Assembly: GCA_001938995.1 (NCBI GenBank)
Contig: MKZN01000002.1
Location: forward strand, 1-64,000
DNA: 64,000 nt
From: Bacillus pumilus
Lineage (GTDB): Bacteria; Bacillota; Bacilli; Bacillales; Bacillaceae
Direction of reading: 5' to 3'
Shown here: positions 54,801 through 63,299 of the stretch, piece after piece
Layout: each line of letters starts with the position of its first letter
Position numbering within the stretch: the stretch's first letter is position 1
Made by a program: the position numbers and the translations under genes
The notes under the pieces: model-generated
What the model was told of the DNA's origin: nothing
Database searches by the model: none
Seen by the model: the letters and a program-made list of their open reading frames with translations, nothing else

Positions 54801-55946
54801 TTGAAAACTGATGATGCATTTCCAGAACCAATTGGTGGCTTTACTGTCGGGCGAACCCAAATGGATGTTGATTACACGGCATCAGATCACTCAAAAAGGG
54901 AACTGACGGCGTTTGTGTACTATCCGTCCGATAGTAGCGAAGGGAAGACTACATCAACGTACATGTTTCCAGAAGTCTACGAGATGCTTAATGAACAGCC
55001 ACTTGTCACTGAGTATCTTAAAAAGAAGGATTTTTTCTCTATCGATATCAAGACTCAGTGTTACGACGACCTTGCTCTTTCCGAGAAGGAAAATCGCTAT
55101 CCGGTGTTATTCTATGTTTGCGGCGGGGGCGGTTCTCCAGAATGGGGTACAGTGATTTGTACAGATTTGGCAAGCATTGGGTATGTTGTCGTAAGCATCG
55201 GCCATCAGAATAGCACGATGTATAAGCGTAAAGACGGGCGCCTGTTTAATGTATCAAAGGATTTTTCCGATGTCATGATGGCGTTTTCTGAAGATCCGGA
55301 GATGATGGCATTTTCTAGTAAGATGGAGATGCGGCCTGACGATGAAACGGCCATTGACATGTGCCGTAACGTCCTTACACTGCCGATACTTAACCAGTTA
55401 ATGAAGTATAGTGAATTACAGTCAGAAGATGTCAGGTATGTAGCCGATTATCTTTACAAACTGGACTCTGGAGAGGTGAATTCCATCTTTAAGGACAGAT
55501 TGTTGCTTGACATCGGCATAGGCATAGTCGGACATTCTTATGGAGGGCCAACGGCGGCGATTGTTTGCCGGGACGACGACCGGTTCGCCTGCGGGATTGG
55601 CTTGGATAGTGGTGCGTTCGGTCTTATCGACAGCGACCTGAAGAAACCCTTTTTGCTGCTATTTTCTGAACCTAACTATAATATGAATGCGATCATTGGC
55701 GCTAACAACAGTATGGAAACCTATTATTTCTCTGTTGATCGTGTTGCGCATTTAGATTACTGCGACATCGTGTTTACCAGTGTTAATGAGGAACTCAGAG
55801 GCGAACGGAATGCTATGGAGATGCGACATCTTGTGACAGACTATACGAAGAACTTTTTTGATCATTACTTGCTGCAGATGGATGCAAGTGTGGAAAGTCT
55901 GGCATACGATGGCGTGGACTTGATCAAGAAGACCAGCAACAAGTGA
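54801..55946 (+). CDS. Alpha/beta hydrolase, PAF-acetylhydrolase-like
   Basis: A 381-residue serine hydrolase of the platelet-activating-factor acetylhydrolase type, likely cytoplasmic (no signal peptide). The oxyanion region 'YPVLFYVCGGGGSPEWGTVI' and nucleophile elbow 'GIVGHSYGGPTAAIV' (Ser about 246) are clear. Asp in 'CGIGLDSGAFG' and His in 'VDRVAHLDYCDIVF' (fitting HxDxxD) complete the triad. The start is TTG 54801 behind GGATGGGGG. Base composition looks more GC-rich than its neighbours, perhaps a transferred gene. The physiological ester is unknown. Confidence 0.8.
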   Translation: MKTDDAFPEPIGGFTVGRTQMDVDYTASDHSKRELTAFVYYPSDSSEGKTTSTYMFPEVYEMLNEQPLVTEYLKKKDFFSIDIKTQCYDDLALSEKENRYPVLFYVCGGGGSPEWGTVICTDLASIGYVVVSIGHQNSTMYKRKDGRLFNVSKDFSDVMMAFSEDPEMMAFSSKMEMRPDDETAIDMCRNVLTLPILNQLMKYSELQSEDVRYVADYLYKLDSGEVNSIFKDRLLLDIGIGIVGHSYGGPTAAIVCRDDDRFACGIGLDSGAFGLIDSDLKKPFLLLFSEPNYNMNAIIGANNSMETYYFSVDRVAHLDYCDIVFTSVNEELRGERNAMEMRHLVTDYTKNFFDHYLLQMDASVESLAYDGVDLIKKTSNK

Positions 55947-56609
55947 CATAACTGAAATGAAAATACTCAAACTAAAAAACCTTTATGAACAATTTCATTT
56001 ATTAAGGACGTAGAGATTTTTTCATATTACACTAAGCTGTACAAGAAGGTAAATGTGGATCCATTATTATTTTGGAAGGCAAAAGCGGACCCATAGTAAT
56101 CAAGTCTAATAACTTATCTTTTATTGATGATTATCGTTCGCACAATTGACATTATTACGAGTATTTAGTTTGTAGGAGGGAAAAGTGTGGGTGTCACAAA
56201 CTTTTTATGTGGGTTAAAACCTGCAATAATTTTAAGTAGAAACAATACTAATAACCTAATTAAAATAGAATAAGAGAGCGTTGTGTTTTGCAATATATTC
56301 AGCAATATCTAAACAAAAAGGATCCAGCAAAGGCTCTTTTTTTGTGTGCAACACACAAAAGGCTGCAGCCCCTACTGGTATTGAGAGGATATCTTTACTG
56401 AGAAATCTCTTTAAAAGACCAGTAGGGGGAATGGACATGAATAAGCATTTAAACTACACTTGTTTTGAAAAATACAAAAGAAAACGCAAAAATGAGCGTA
56501 AGCGTCATTACAAAATTATTTCATTCATCACTCAAATAACTTTTGAATGATAGAAATAGAATTGGATATAACAAAGAGCAATAAATAAAAAAGAAAATTC
56601 AAACATTTC
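55947..56609. mobile_element. Gap with possible remnants of mobile elements
   Basis: No intact gene. Two 11-nt direct repeats, TGTGGATCCAT (56054) and AGCGGACCCAT (56084), recall IS21-family ends. A degenerate stretch from about 56276 ('YIQQYLNKKDPAKALFLCAT', then 'HKRLQP', then in another frame 'TGIERISLLRNLFKR') resembles part of a tyrosine recombinase. The identification is tentative. The location is exactly the left edge of the AT-rich fructan island. Confidence 0.3.
56369..56428. repeat. Perfect 11-bp inverted repeat with 38-nt loop
   Basis: CCCCTACTGGT (56369-56379) and ACCAGTAGGGG (56418-56428) are exact reverse complements. No T run follows. Confidence 0.7.
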
Positions 56610-56669
56610 ATGTCAACCGGTTGACATGTGAAACCGCTTGACATAAAATTTTCATTGAAAGCGCTTTTA
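56610..56669 (+). promoter_or_regulatory. Fructan operon promoter with tandem LacI-type operators and cre
   Basis: TTGACA (56621-56626), 17-nt spacer, TAAAAT (56644-56649). The palindrome ATGTCAACCGGTTGACAT (56610-56627) covers the -35; a second copy GTGAAACCGCTTGACAT (56628-56644) fills the spacer. TTGAAAGCGCTTTTA (56655-56669), a cre-like site, covers the likely start region. Confidence 0.75.
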
Positions 56670-56707
56670 TATTTATGGAAAAGATAAAAGAGGGGAACGT
56701 GGAATGT

Positions 56708-58009
56708 ATGAAAAAGTGGCTATTTGTAAGTATAGCTTTATTACTGATTTTTGCTGCAGTAGGATGTAGTAAAAATCAAAGTGTCAACAGTGATGGAAAA
56801 AAGACAATCACAATGTGGGTACATGTATCTGATGATAGTGAAGAAGGAAAAGTTTATAAAAACCGGGTAGAAGCTTTCAACAAGAAGTATGCATCTGAAA
56901 ATATTAAAGCTAAAATTGAATTTATTCCACGTAGTGGAAACGGTGGTGGGTATGAAGATAAAGTGAACGCAGCACTGACAACCGGTACATTACCAGATGT
57001 TATTACTTTAGATGGGCCAAATACGGCTGCTTATGCTAAATCTGGGATCATTGCCCCACTAGATGAGTATGTGAAAGATCAAGATGATTTACTACCGAGT
57101 ATCAAGCAACAAGGAACATATCAAGACAAATTGTATGCAATTGGTGCTAGTGAATCATCCGTGGGAATTTACTACAATAAAAAAATGTTACAAGAGGCAG
57201 GCGTTGATTTAAATACGTTACCGACAGTTGATAATCCTTGGACATGGGATCAATTTATTGCTCTTTGTAAAACGTTAAAAGAAAAATATAATAAACCGGC
57301 TATTGATATGCAATTACAATCAAAAGATGAAATGTTAACGTATGCTCTAACACCATTTGTATGGTCTGCAAGTGGAGAAATTCTCTCAAAAGATGGTACG
57401 AAAGCAGAAGGTGTGTTTAATCAGAAGCCTACTGTTGAAGCAATGCGTTTTATTCAAACAATGTTAAAAGAAGGCTATACAACGCGTACCCCGGTCAAAC
57501 AAGCTTTTGAAACAGAAAAATATCCAATGAAGTTTAGTGGTGTATGGACAGTAACAGATATGGAAACAAACTTTCAAAAAGTTGATTATGGTGTAATGCC
57601 TTATCCCGTATCACCAAAAACAAAGAAACTGGTTTCACCTTCAGGAAGTTGGCAGTTTGCAGCGACACAAAAGTCTGAAAATATAGAATGGTCTGCAAAA
57701 TTGGTGGATTGGATGACAAATAAAAATTCAAATTTAGAATTAAGTCGCACAATTGCAGCCCTACCAGTTCGTTACTCTTCTGAGAAAGTGCTTACAAAAG
57801 AATTTTCTGATCAAATGAATGTATTCATGAAACAATTAAAGGAATCAGGACACGCACGACCAGTAACACCAGCGTATCCACAAGTAACACGTGCTTTCCA
57901 ACAAACCATTGATGATATAAGTTTCTATGATCAAAACAAAAATATCAAAAAAGTCTTAGATTCACGTGCTACAGAAATGCAGGAAGCTATCGATAAGGCG
58001 AATCGATAA
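56708..58009 (+). CDS. Sugar ABC transporter substrate-binding lipoprotein (fructan/sucrose island)
   Basis: A 433-residue family-1 solute-binding lipoprotein. The signal peptide 'KWLFVSIALLLIFAAVGC' gives the lipid-bearing Cys at about 20. Sugar-binding features follow: 'ITMWVHVSDDSEEGKVYKNR', 'TTGTLPDVITLDGPNTAAYA', 'YPMKFSGVWTVTDMETNFQK'. I use ATG 56708 because the lipoprotein signal starts there; an in-frame ATG at 56675 would add 11 residues. Together with the GH32 enzyme, fructo-oligosaccharides or sucrose are the likely ligands. Confidence 0.9.
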   Translation: MKKWLFVSIALLLIFAAVGCSKNQSVNSDGKKTITMWVHVSDDSEEGKVYKNRVEAFNKKYASENIKAKIEFIPRSGNGGGYEDKVNAALTTGTLPDVITLDGPNTAAYAKSGIIAPLDEYVKDQDDLLPSIKQQGTYQDKLYAIGASESSVGIYYNKKMLQEAGVDLNTLPTVDNPWTWDQFIALCKTLKEKYNKPAIDMQLQSKDEMLTYALTPFVWSASGEILSKDGTKAEGVFNQKPTVEAMRFIQTMLKEGYTTRTPVKQAFETEKYPMKFSGVWTVTDMETNFQKVDYGVMPYPVSPKTKKLVSPSGSWQFAATQKSENIEWSAKLVDWMTNKNSNLELSRTIAALPVRYSSEKVLTKEFSDQMNVFMKQLKESGHARPVTPAYPQVTRAFQQTIDDISFYDQNKNIKKVLDSRATEMQEAIDKANR

Positions 58010-58030
58010 AAGCAGCTAGAAGGAGGCATT

Positions 58031-58975
58031 ATGATTAAAACTGGATTAAAAGGAAAGAAGACTGTTTACAAATTTCCAATAAAATTAAATGGAACCAAAA
58101 ATAAAGTGAAATGGAAAGAAAACGTAGTAGCTTATACATTTTTAGGACCGGCATTATTCCTTTTATTGCTGTTCCTCATTATTCCAGCTATTATGTCCAT
58201 CTACTATGCATTTACAGATTACTACCTGTTAACGCCCGATATGCGTAAATTTGTCGGATTAGATAACTTTATCAATTTATTCAAGGATCCTATTTTCTTG
58301 AAAAGTTTAGTGAACACTCTAAAATTTGTTGTTTGGGTAATTCCTTTACAGATAGGGGCAGCTCTTGGGCTGGCCCTCCTGTTAAACAAACAGCGTAAAG
58401 CTAACACATTTTTTAAAGTAGCCTATTTTAGTCCTGTAGTCATGTCGCTCGTTGTTATCTCTGTTCTGTGGCTCTATTTGTTAAATCCAAATGAAGGAAT
58501 CATCAACAATGTACTCACGCATTTTGGCCTCTCAGCTCAACCGTTCTTAACAAGCCCTAAGCAGGCGATGTTTACAATTGTTTTTGTTTCAGCATGGCAG
58601 GGAGCTGGCTTTCAGATGCTAATTTTTCTGGCAGGCTTGCAGAACATACCTGGGGATGTCTATGAAGCTGCACAGTTAGATGGAATAAATAGATGGCAAC
58701 GATTTATTTACATTACATTGCCTTTATTAAAGCCAACCTCCGTTTTTATCTTTATAACGACATTAATTGGTGCATTTAAATTATTGGTTCAACCAATGGT
58801 CATGACACAAGGAGGTCCAATCAACTCCACGATGACAGTTGTATATTACATTTATCAAACTGGTTTTACGGATCGAATGGTTGGATATGCTAGTTCAATT
58901 GCTCTTCTCTTTGGAACAATTATTGGATTGGTTACGCTAACCCAACGAAGATTAGTGAAGGAGGAAGATGACTAA
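58031..58975 (+). CDS. Sugar ABC transporter permease 1
   Basis: A 314-residue six-helix permease of the MalF/UgpA type. The EAA loop is '[20 protein letters not shown]', about residue 215. GAAGGAGGCATT precedes the ATG at 58031. Its TAA overlaps the ATG of permease 2 (TAATG). Confidence 0.93.
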   Translation: MIKTGLKGKKTVYKFPIKLNGTKNKVKWKENVVAYTFLGPALFLLLLFLIIPAIMSIYYAFTDYYLLTPDMRKFVGLDNFINLFKDPIFLKSLVNTLKFVVWVIPLQIGAALGLALLLNKQRKANTFFKVAYFSPVVMSLVVISVLWLYLLNPNEGIINNVLTHFGLSAQPFLTSPKQAMFTIVFVSAWQGAGFQMLIFLAGLQNIPGDVYEAAQLDGINRWQRFIYITLPLLKPTSVFIFITTLIGAFKLLVQPMVMTQGGPINSTMTVVYYIYQTGFTDRMVGYASSIALLFGTIIGLVTLTQRRLVKEEDD

Positions 58976-59823
58976 TGAGACGGAAATTCGGACCCTTAAC
59001 AATTTTAGAATACATTTGTTTGGTTCTACTCGCGTTATTATTTATTTTTCCATTGTTCTGGATGATCGCATCATCAATGAAACCAGAAGCAGAAGTATAT
59101 CATCATATGAATAGTATCAAAGCTTTCCTACCTTCGTTCGATCCGTCGAATTGGTTTATATCTTATAAGCAAGTTCTATCACGCTTTCACTTACTTGGCT
59201 ATATTGTAAACAGTTTGATCTATGGTCTATGTGTCGCAACTGGTTCTGTCATTATCAATGGGATGGCAGGTTATGCGTTCGCTAAATTGAATTTTAATGG
59301 GAAAAGAGTACTGTTTGGTCTTTTATTGGCCCTTTTAATCGTCCCACTCGAAACCATCTTAATCTCACAATTTACTATAGTTCAGAAATTAGGATTAGTA
59401 GACACTCGCCTTGCAGTCATCTTGCCTGTTTTAGCAGGGGCATTCAATATCTATCTATTCCGAAACTTTTTTATGGCCATTCCAGCAGAGATTATTGAGT
59501 CAGCCAAGTTGGATGGAGCAAATACGTGGCAAATATTCTTAAGGATTATGTTACCGATGTCCAAACCGGCTGTTGCTACAGTTGGAACCTTAGCCTTTAT
59601 CGGAAGTTGGAATGATTATATCTGGCCTTTGATGGTCTTGACAGACAAGTCGAAATTCCCTATCCAAGTAGCCATCACGGCAATTAATAGTACAGAGCCT
59701 GTTTATACTAATCAAGTTATGGCTGTACTTACCATTTCTACCATTCCATTAATCCTGATTTATATCGTAGCCCAACGATATATTTTGGAGGGAATTGGTG
59801 GTTCAGGGACAGGTATCAAATAG
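58975..59823 (+). CDS. Sugar ABC transporter permease 2
   Basis: A 282-residue MalG/UgpE-type permease. The EAA motif is 'EIIESAKLDGANTWQIFLRI'. It forms the membrane channel with permease 1. No ATPase gene follows, so a shared MsmX-type ATPase is presumably used. Confidence 0.93.
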   Translation: MRRKFGPLTILEYICLVLLALLFIFPLFWMIASSMKPEAEVYHHMNSIKAFLPSFDPSNWFISYKQVLSRFHLLGYIVNSLIYGLCVATGSVIINGMAGYAFAKLNFNGKRVLFGLLLALLIVPLETILISQFTIVQKLGLVDTRLAVILPVLAGAFNIYLFRNFFMAIPAEIIESAKLDGANTWQIFLRIMLPMSKPAVATVGTLAFIGSWNDYIWPLMVLTDKSKFPIQVAITAINSTEPVYTNQVMAVLTISTIPLILIYIVAQRYILEGIGGSGTGIK

Positions 59824-59871
59824 AAAATAGTATATAATTGGTCAATGACTAATCAAGAGTCGAGGAGTTGG

Positions 59872-61731
59872 ATGTCTATGTTTAGGAGAAAGCTAATTAT
59901 CCTAGTGGTAGCATTAATTGCATTAGCATCATTTAGTTGTTTTGTGAGTAAGGATGAAGCAAAGGGTGCAGATGATAAAGAGAATATCTCGGAATTTACT
60001 TTCTACAATGAATTATATCGTCCACAATTCCATTTTTCACAACCCGAAGGTCATTTAGCTGACCCAAATGGTTTAATTTTTTATAAAGGAGAATATCATT
60101 TGTTCCATCAACAAAATGGAACTTGGGCTCACGCAATTAGTAAAGATCTTACTCATTGGAAACATATGCCTGTTGCCTTCGGACATGATAAATTGGGCGA
60201 GGCCATTTCAGGGAGTGCTGTAGTGGATTGGAATGACACAAGTGGCTTCTTTGATGGCAAATCTGGTCTTGTTGCGATTTTTACTAACACATTGGATGGC
60301 TTAGAACAACAAAGTCTCGCTTACAGTAAAGATAACGGTAGGACTTGGGTAAAATACAAAGGTAATCCAGTTCTTCCAAACAATGAAGGGAAGGATTTCC
60401 GAGATCCAAAAGTTTTCTGGCATGAAGAAACAAAACAATGGGTAATGGTTGTATCCACCAATCAAAGTGTTACCTTTTACGGGTCGAAAAACCTGAAAAA
60501 GTGGACAAGAATGAGCCGATTTGGTGACCAGGAAGGCTCACATGCAGCAGTCTGGGAATGTCCAGATTTGTTCCAGCTACCTGTTGATGATAGTGGAAAG
60601 AAAAAATGGGTTCTTCATGTGAGTGTTGGCGATAATGATGAAACAAATGGATCAACTGCTCAATATTTTATTGGCGAATTTGATGGAAAAGAATTCAAAA
60701 ATGACAATGGGCCAGAGACAGTTCTGACAACAGATATAGGACAGGATTTCTACGCAGGGCAGACATTCTCTGATATTCCCGAAAAAGATGGAAGACGTAT
60801 TTGGATTGGCTGGATGTCTAATTGGCGTTATCCATACCAATCACCAACTTCTCCTTGGATGGGTCATATGTCTATCCCTCGTGAATTGAAATTAAGGACA
60901 ATGGAAAATGGTGAGATTAAATTAGTACAAGAACCAGTGAATGAATTAAAACAATTAAGAGCAACCACTACAAAATTTAAACCTTTTACGTTCGAAGGAA
61001 ATAAAAAGATTACTAATTTTAAAGGAAGTACATTTGAATTTGAAGCAGAAATGACATGGAAGGAAATACGTGAGTTAGGAATTCGTGTGCGACAAGGGGA
61101 TTCAGGAAAAGAGCACACAGATATAGGGCTTGATGTGAAAAATCACAAGGTTTTTACTGATCGAACAAATGCTGGGTTGAAAGAATTGATCGATCGAAAT
61201 GGAAAACCATTTGCATTTGGTTCACGTCATGAAACTGATTATCCAAAGAATCGCAAAAAAATCAAAATTCATGGTTTTGTGGATGAATCATCGGTTGAAG
61301 TATTTATTAATGATGGGGAACAAACTTTTACAAATTTAATTTATACTAATCCAGCTAATCGTGGCATTGAATTATATTCAAAAGGAGGTAAAGTACGTGT
61401 AGACTCCCTCAAATTTCATCATTTAAACTCTATTTGGCGTGATACACTCAAAAAGGACAAGTTAGAAAGAATTACATTAAGTGAACAAGCAGTCGTTCTT
61501 AAAATAGGTGAAAAAAAGGATGTTCAAGCAGTAGCAAAGCCGGATTGGTTAGATTACAAAGGTGAGTTAAAGTGGGAAGGAACTGACAGTTCAATTGTGA
61601 AAGTATCTACCGAATCTAGAGGTTCCCAAGGAACATTGAGAGGGTTAAAGATAGGTAACTCAACTATCAAAATCTCTGACAAAAGTGGAGGAGTTATTAC
61701 GGAGCTGCCTGTGAGTGTGGTAGGGAACTAG
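59872..61731 (+). CDS. Secreted GH32 beta-fructosidase (levanase/inulinase/sucrase type) with Big2 domain
   Basis: A 619-residue exported GH32 enzyme. An N-terminal hydrophobic segment (residues 5-22) is a signal peptide or anchor. The beta-propeller has nucleophile Asp64 in 'GHLADPNGLIFYKGEYH', 'DFRDPKVFWHEETKQWVMVV' (RDP) and 'VWECPDLFQLP' (acid/base Glu). A C-terminal beta-sandwich and a Big2 domain (about 530-619) follow. The Big2 tail may anchor or space the enzyme at the surface. ATG 59872 follows GAGGAG; an upstream ATG at 59845 has no RBS. It would release fructose or oligofructose for the ABC importer and the LacY-type permease. Confidence 0.92.
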   Translation: MSMFRRKLIILVVALIALASFSCFVSKDEAKGADDKENISEFTFYNELYRPQFHFSQPEGHLADPNGLIFYKGEYHLFHQQNGTWAHAISKDLTHWKHMPVAFGHDKLGEAISGSAVVDWNDTSGFFDGKSGLVAIFTNTLDGLEQQSLAYSKDNGRTWVKYKGNPVLPNNEGKDFRDPKVFWHEETKQWVMVVSTNQSVTFYGSKNLKKWTRMSRFGDQEGSHAAVWECPDLFQLPVDDSGKKKWVLHVSVGDNDETNGSTAQYFIGEFDGKEFKNDNGPETVLTTDIGQDFYAGQTFSDIPEKDGRRIWIGWMSNWRYPYQSPTSPWMGHMSIPRELKLRTMENGEIKLVQEPVNELKQLRATTTKFKPFTFEGNKKITNFKGSTFEFEAEMTWKEIRELGIRVRQGDSGKEHTDIGLDVKNHKVFTDRTNAGLKELIDRNGKPFAFGSRHETDYPKNRKKIKIHGFVDESSVEVFINDGEQTFTNLIYTNPANRGIELYSKGGKVRVDSLKFHHLNSIWRDTLKKDKLERITLSEQAVVLKIGEKKDVQAVAKPDWLDYKGELKWEGTDSSIVKVSTESRGSQGTLRGLKIGNSTIKISDKSGGVITELPVSVVGN

Positions 61732-61756
61732 AATAAAGATCATACTATGTCATTTT

Positions 61757-61793
61757 AGACAAACTTCACCCATTGATGAAGTTTGTCTTTTTT
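61757..61793. terminator. Bidirectional terminator after the GH32 gene
   Basis: AGACAAACTTCA (61757-61768) pairs with TGAAGTTTGTCT (61777-61788), then T5. Confidence 0.92.
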
Positions 61794-61871
61794 ATTATAT
61801 AATACACGAGAAACTAGGTACTCATTTTTATGTAAGAGGACTACTATTAAGCTTTTTCAAAAATTAATTTA

Positions 61872-61910
61872 TGCTAATCGGTTGACATCTAAGTGTAAAA
61901 ATAATATATA
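61872..61910 (+). promoter_or_regulatory. Third operator-promoter, directed antisense to the LacI gene
   Basis: TGCTAATCGGTTGACAT (61872-61888) matches the fructan operator at 14 of 17 positions. It contains TTGACA (61882-61887), followed after 17 nt by TATATA (61905-61910). It points rightward into the 3' end of the minus-strand LacI gene. Confidence 0.45.
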
Positions 61911-61922
61911 AAGATACTATCT

Positions 61923-62906
61923 TTAAGTGGTTGTTCCTTCTAAAAGCATAACGGGCAGGCTTGTTTCAAGTGGTAAATCGTTAAATTCACCTTCAATTTC
62001 TTTTGTTAAAATCTCAATGGCCTTTTTAGCAATTGACTCAATTGGTTGACGTATAGTTGTTAATCCAGGTAGCAAAGTTTGACTGGTTTCTGTTCCATCA
62101 TATCCTATGACTTTTAGTTCGGTTGGAATGTCTTTACCCCTTTTTTGTGCCTCAACTATAACAGAAGCAGCAATTAAGTCATCACTTGCAAAAATACCAT
62201 CTACCTCTGGATGCTCATCGAAAAGTTTACAAATGACCTCTTGCTGAATTTTACGATCAAATGTATTTGAAATTTCATACGTATTCGGTGTCTTCCCATG
62301 TTCATTCATGACATATTCATATGCTTTTCTTCTTAAATTTGCTGGTGTTTCTAGTTTAATTGGTCCGTTAATATGGATAATATGCTTACAACCTTTAGAA
62401 ATTAACAATTCTGTTGCTTGTATTCCTCCAGAATAATTATCAGATGATACTGTAGGTATCTTTTTCGATAAATAATGATCAATCGCTACAATGGGAAGAG
62501 TTTGGTTGTGGTAATCTAGTATACCTCGGTTATATGTCACAGCTATTACACCGTCTACCTGATTTCGTATTAACATTTCCCAATATTGCTCTTCTTTATC
62601 TGTACGATTTAAACTGTTACAAAGCAACACCTTATAATTGAGCGAAGCACAGATACTTTCAATATGAAAAACCAGCTCACCAAAAAACGGATTACTTGTC
62701 TGTGGTACGATGACTCCTATCAGATTTGTTCGTTTATTGAATAGAGAACGAGCAATATCATTGGGAAAGTAATTGACCTCTTTCATTGCTTTGTAGACAT
62801 TTTTCTTTGTTTCATCACTTATATAACCACGATTGTTTAATACGCGAGAAACAGTTGTTGGCGAAACACCTGCTATTTTTGCCACATCGCTAATTTTGGG
62901 TTTCAT
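61923..62906 (-). CDS. LacI-family regulator of the fructan/sucrose island
   Basis: A 327-residue LacI-family repressor. The HTH 'KISDVAKIAGVSPTTVSRVL' and hinge open the protein. The sensor domain follows ('IGVIVPQTSNPFFGELVFHI', 'DGIFASDDLIAASVIVEAQK', 'TTIRQPIESIAKKAIEIL'). ATG 62906 sits behind TAGGAGGAAATAGG; a start at 62936 would contain the RBS. It is divergent from the permease gene and should bind the TGAAACCGGTTGACAT-type sites at 56610 and 63198. Confidence 0.9.
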   Translation of the reverse strand: MKPKISDVAKIAGVSPTTVSRVLNNRGYISDETKKNVYKAMKEVNYFPNDIARSLFNKRTNLIGVIVPQTSNPFFGELVFHIESICASLNYKVLLCNSLNRTDKEEQYWEMLIRNQVDGVIAVTYNRGILDYHNQTLPIVAIDHYLSKKIPTVSSDNYSGGIQATELLISKGCKHIIHINGPIKLETPANLRRKAYEYVMNEHGKTPNTYEISNTFDRKIQQEVICKLFDEHPEVDGIFASDDLIAASVIVEAQKRGKDIPTELKVIGYDGTETSQTLLPGLTTIRQPIESIAKKAIEILTKEIEGEFNDLPLETSLPVMLLEGTTT

Positions 62907-63197
62907 CCTATTTCCTCCTAAATTCTTTAGAACCATTTATTCGTATTATACTGAGATATGTTGTAACAGTAAAATGTATTGAAATGAAAGAACTTATACT
63001 TAAATAGTTTTGTTTCATCATGCTAAACATAAACCCGGTTACATCCATTCATACTTGGACATAAGACTTTGTAAATAAATAATCTTTTTAAGAACTTACA
63101 AATTTAATAAGTCCGAAAAAGTCTAGAACATTCATATTTTAATGATAATCTATTTATGAAATGATCCAAAGAAATGTAATTATTTGAATATTCAACA

Positions 63198-63257
63198 ATG
63201 AAACCGGTTGACATATGAAACCGGTTGACATAAAATAATATTGAAAGTGCTTTCATA
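63198..63257 (+). promoter_or_regulatory. LacY-type permease promoter with perfect tandem operator and cre
   Basis: ATGAAACCGGTTGACAT occurs twice back to back (63198-63214, 63215-63231). TTGACA (63208-63213), 17-nt spacer and TAAAAT (63231-63236) form the promoter. TGAAAGTGCTTTCA (63242-63255) is a cre-like palindrome. The layout matches that at 56610. The remaining gap from 62907 holds only the LacI gene leader. Confidence 0.75.
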
Positions 63258-63299
63258 TTTAAAAACTATTCTACATCACTAGCTAAAGGGGCATTTAAC

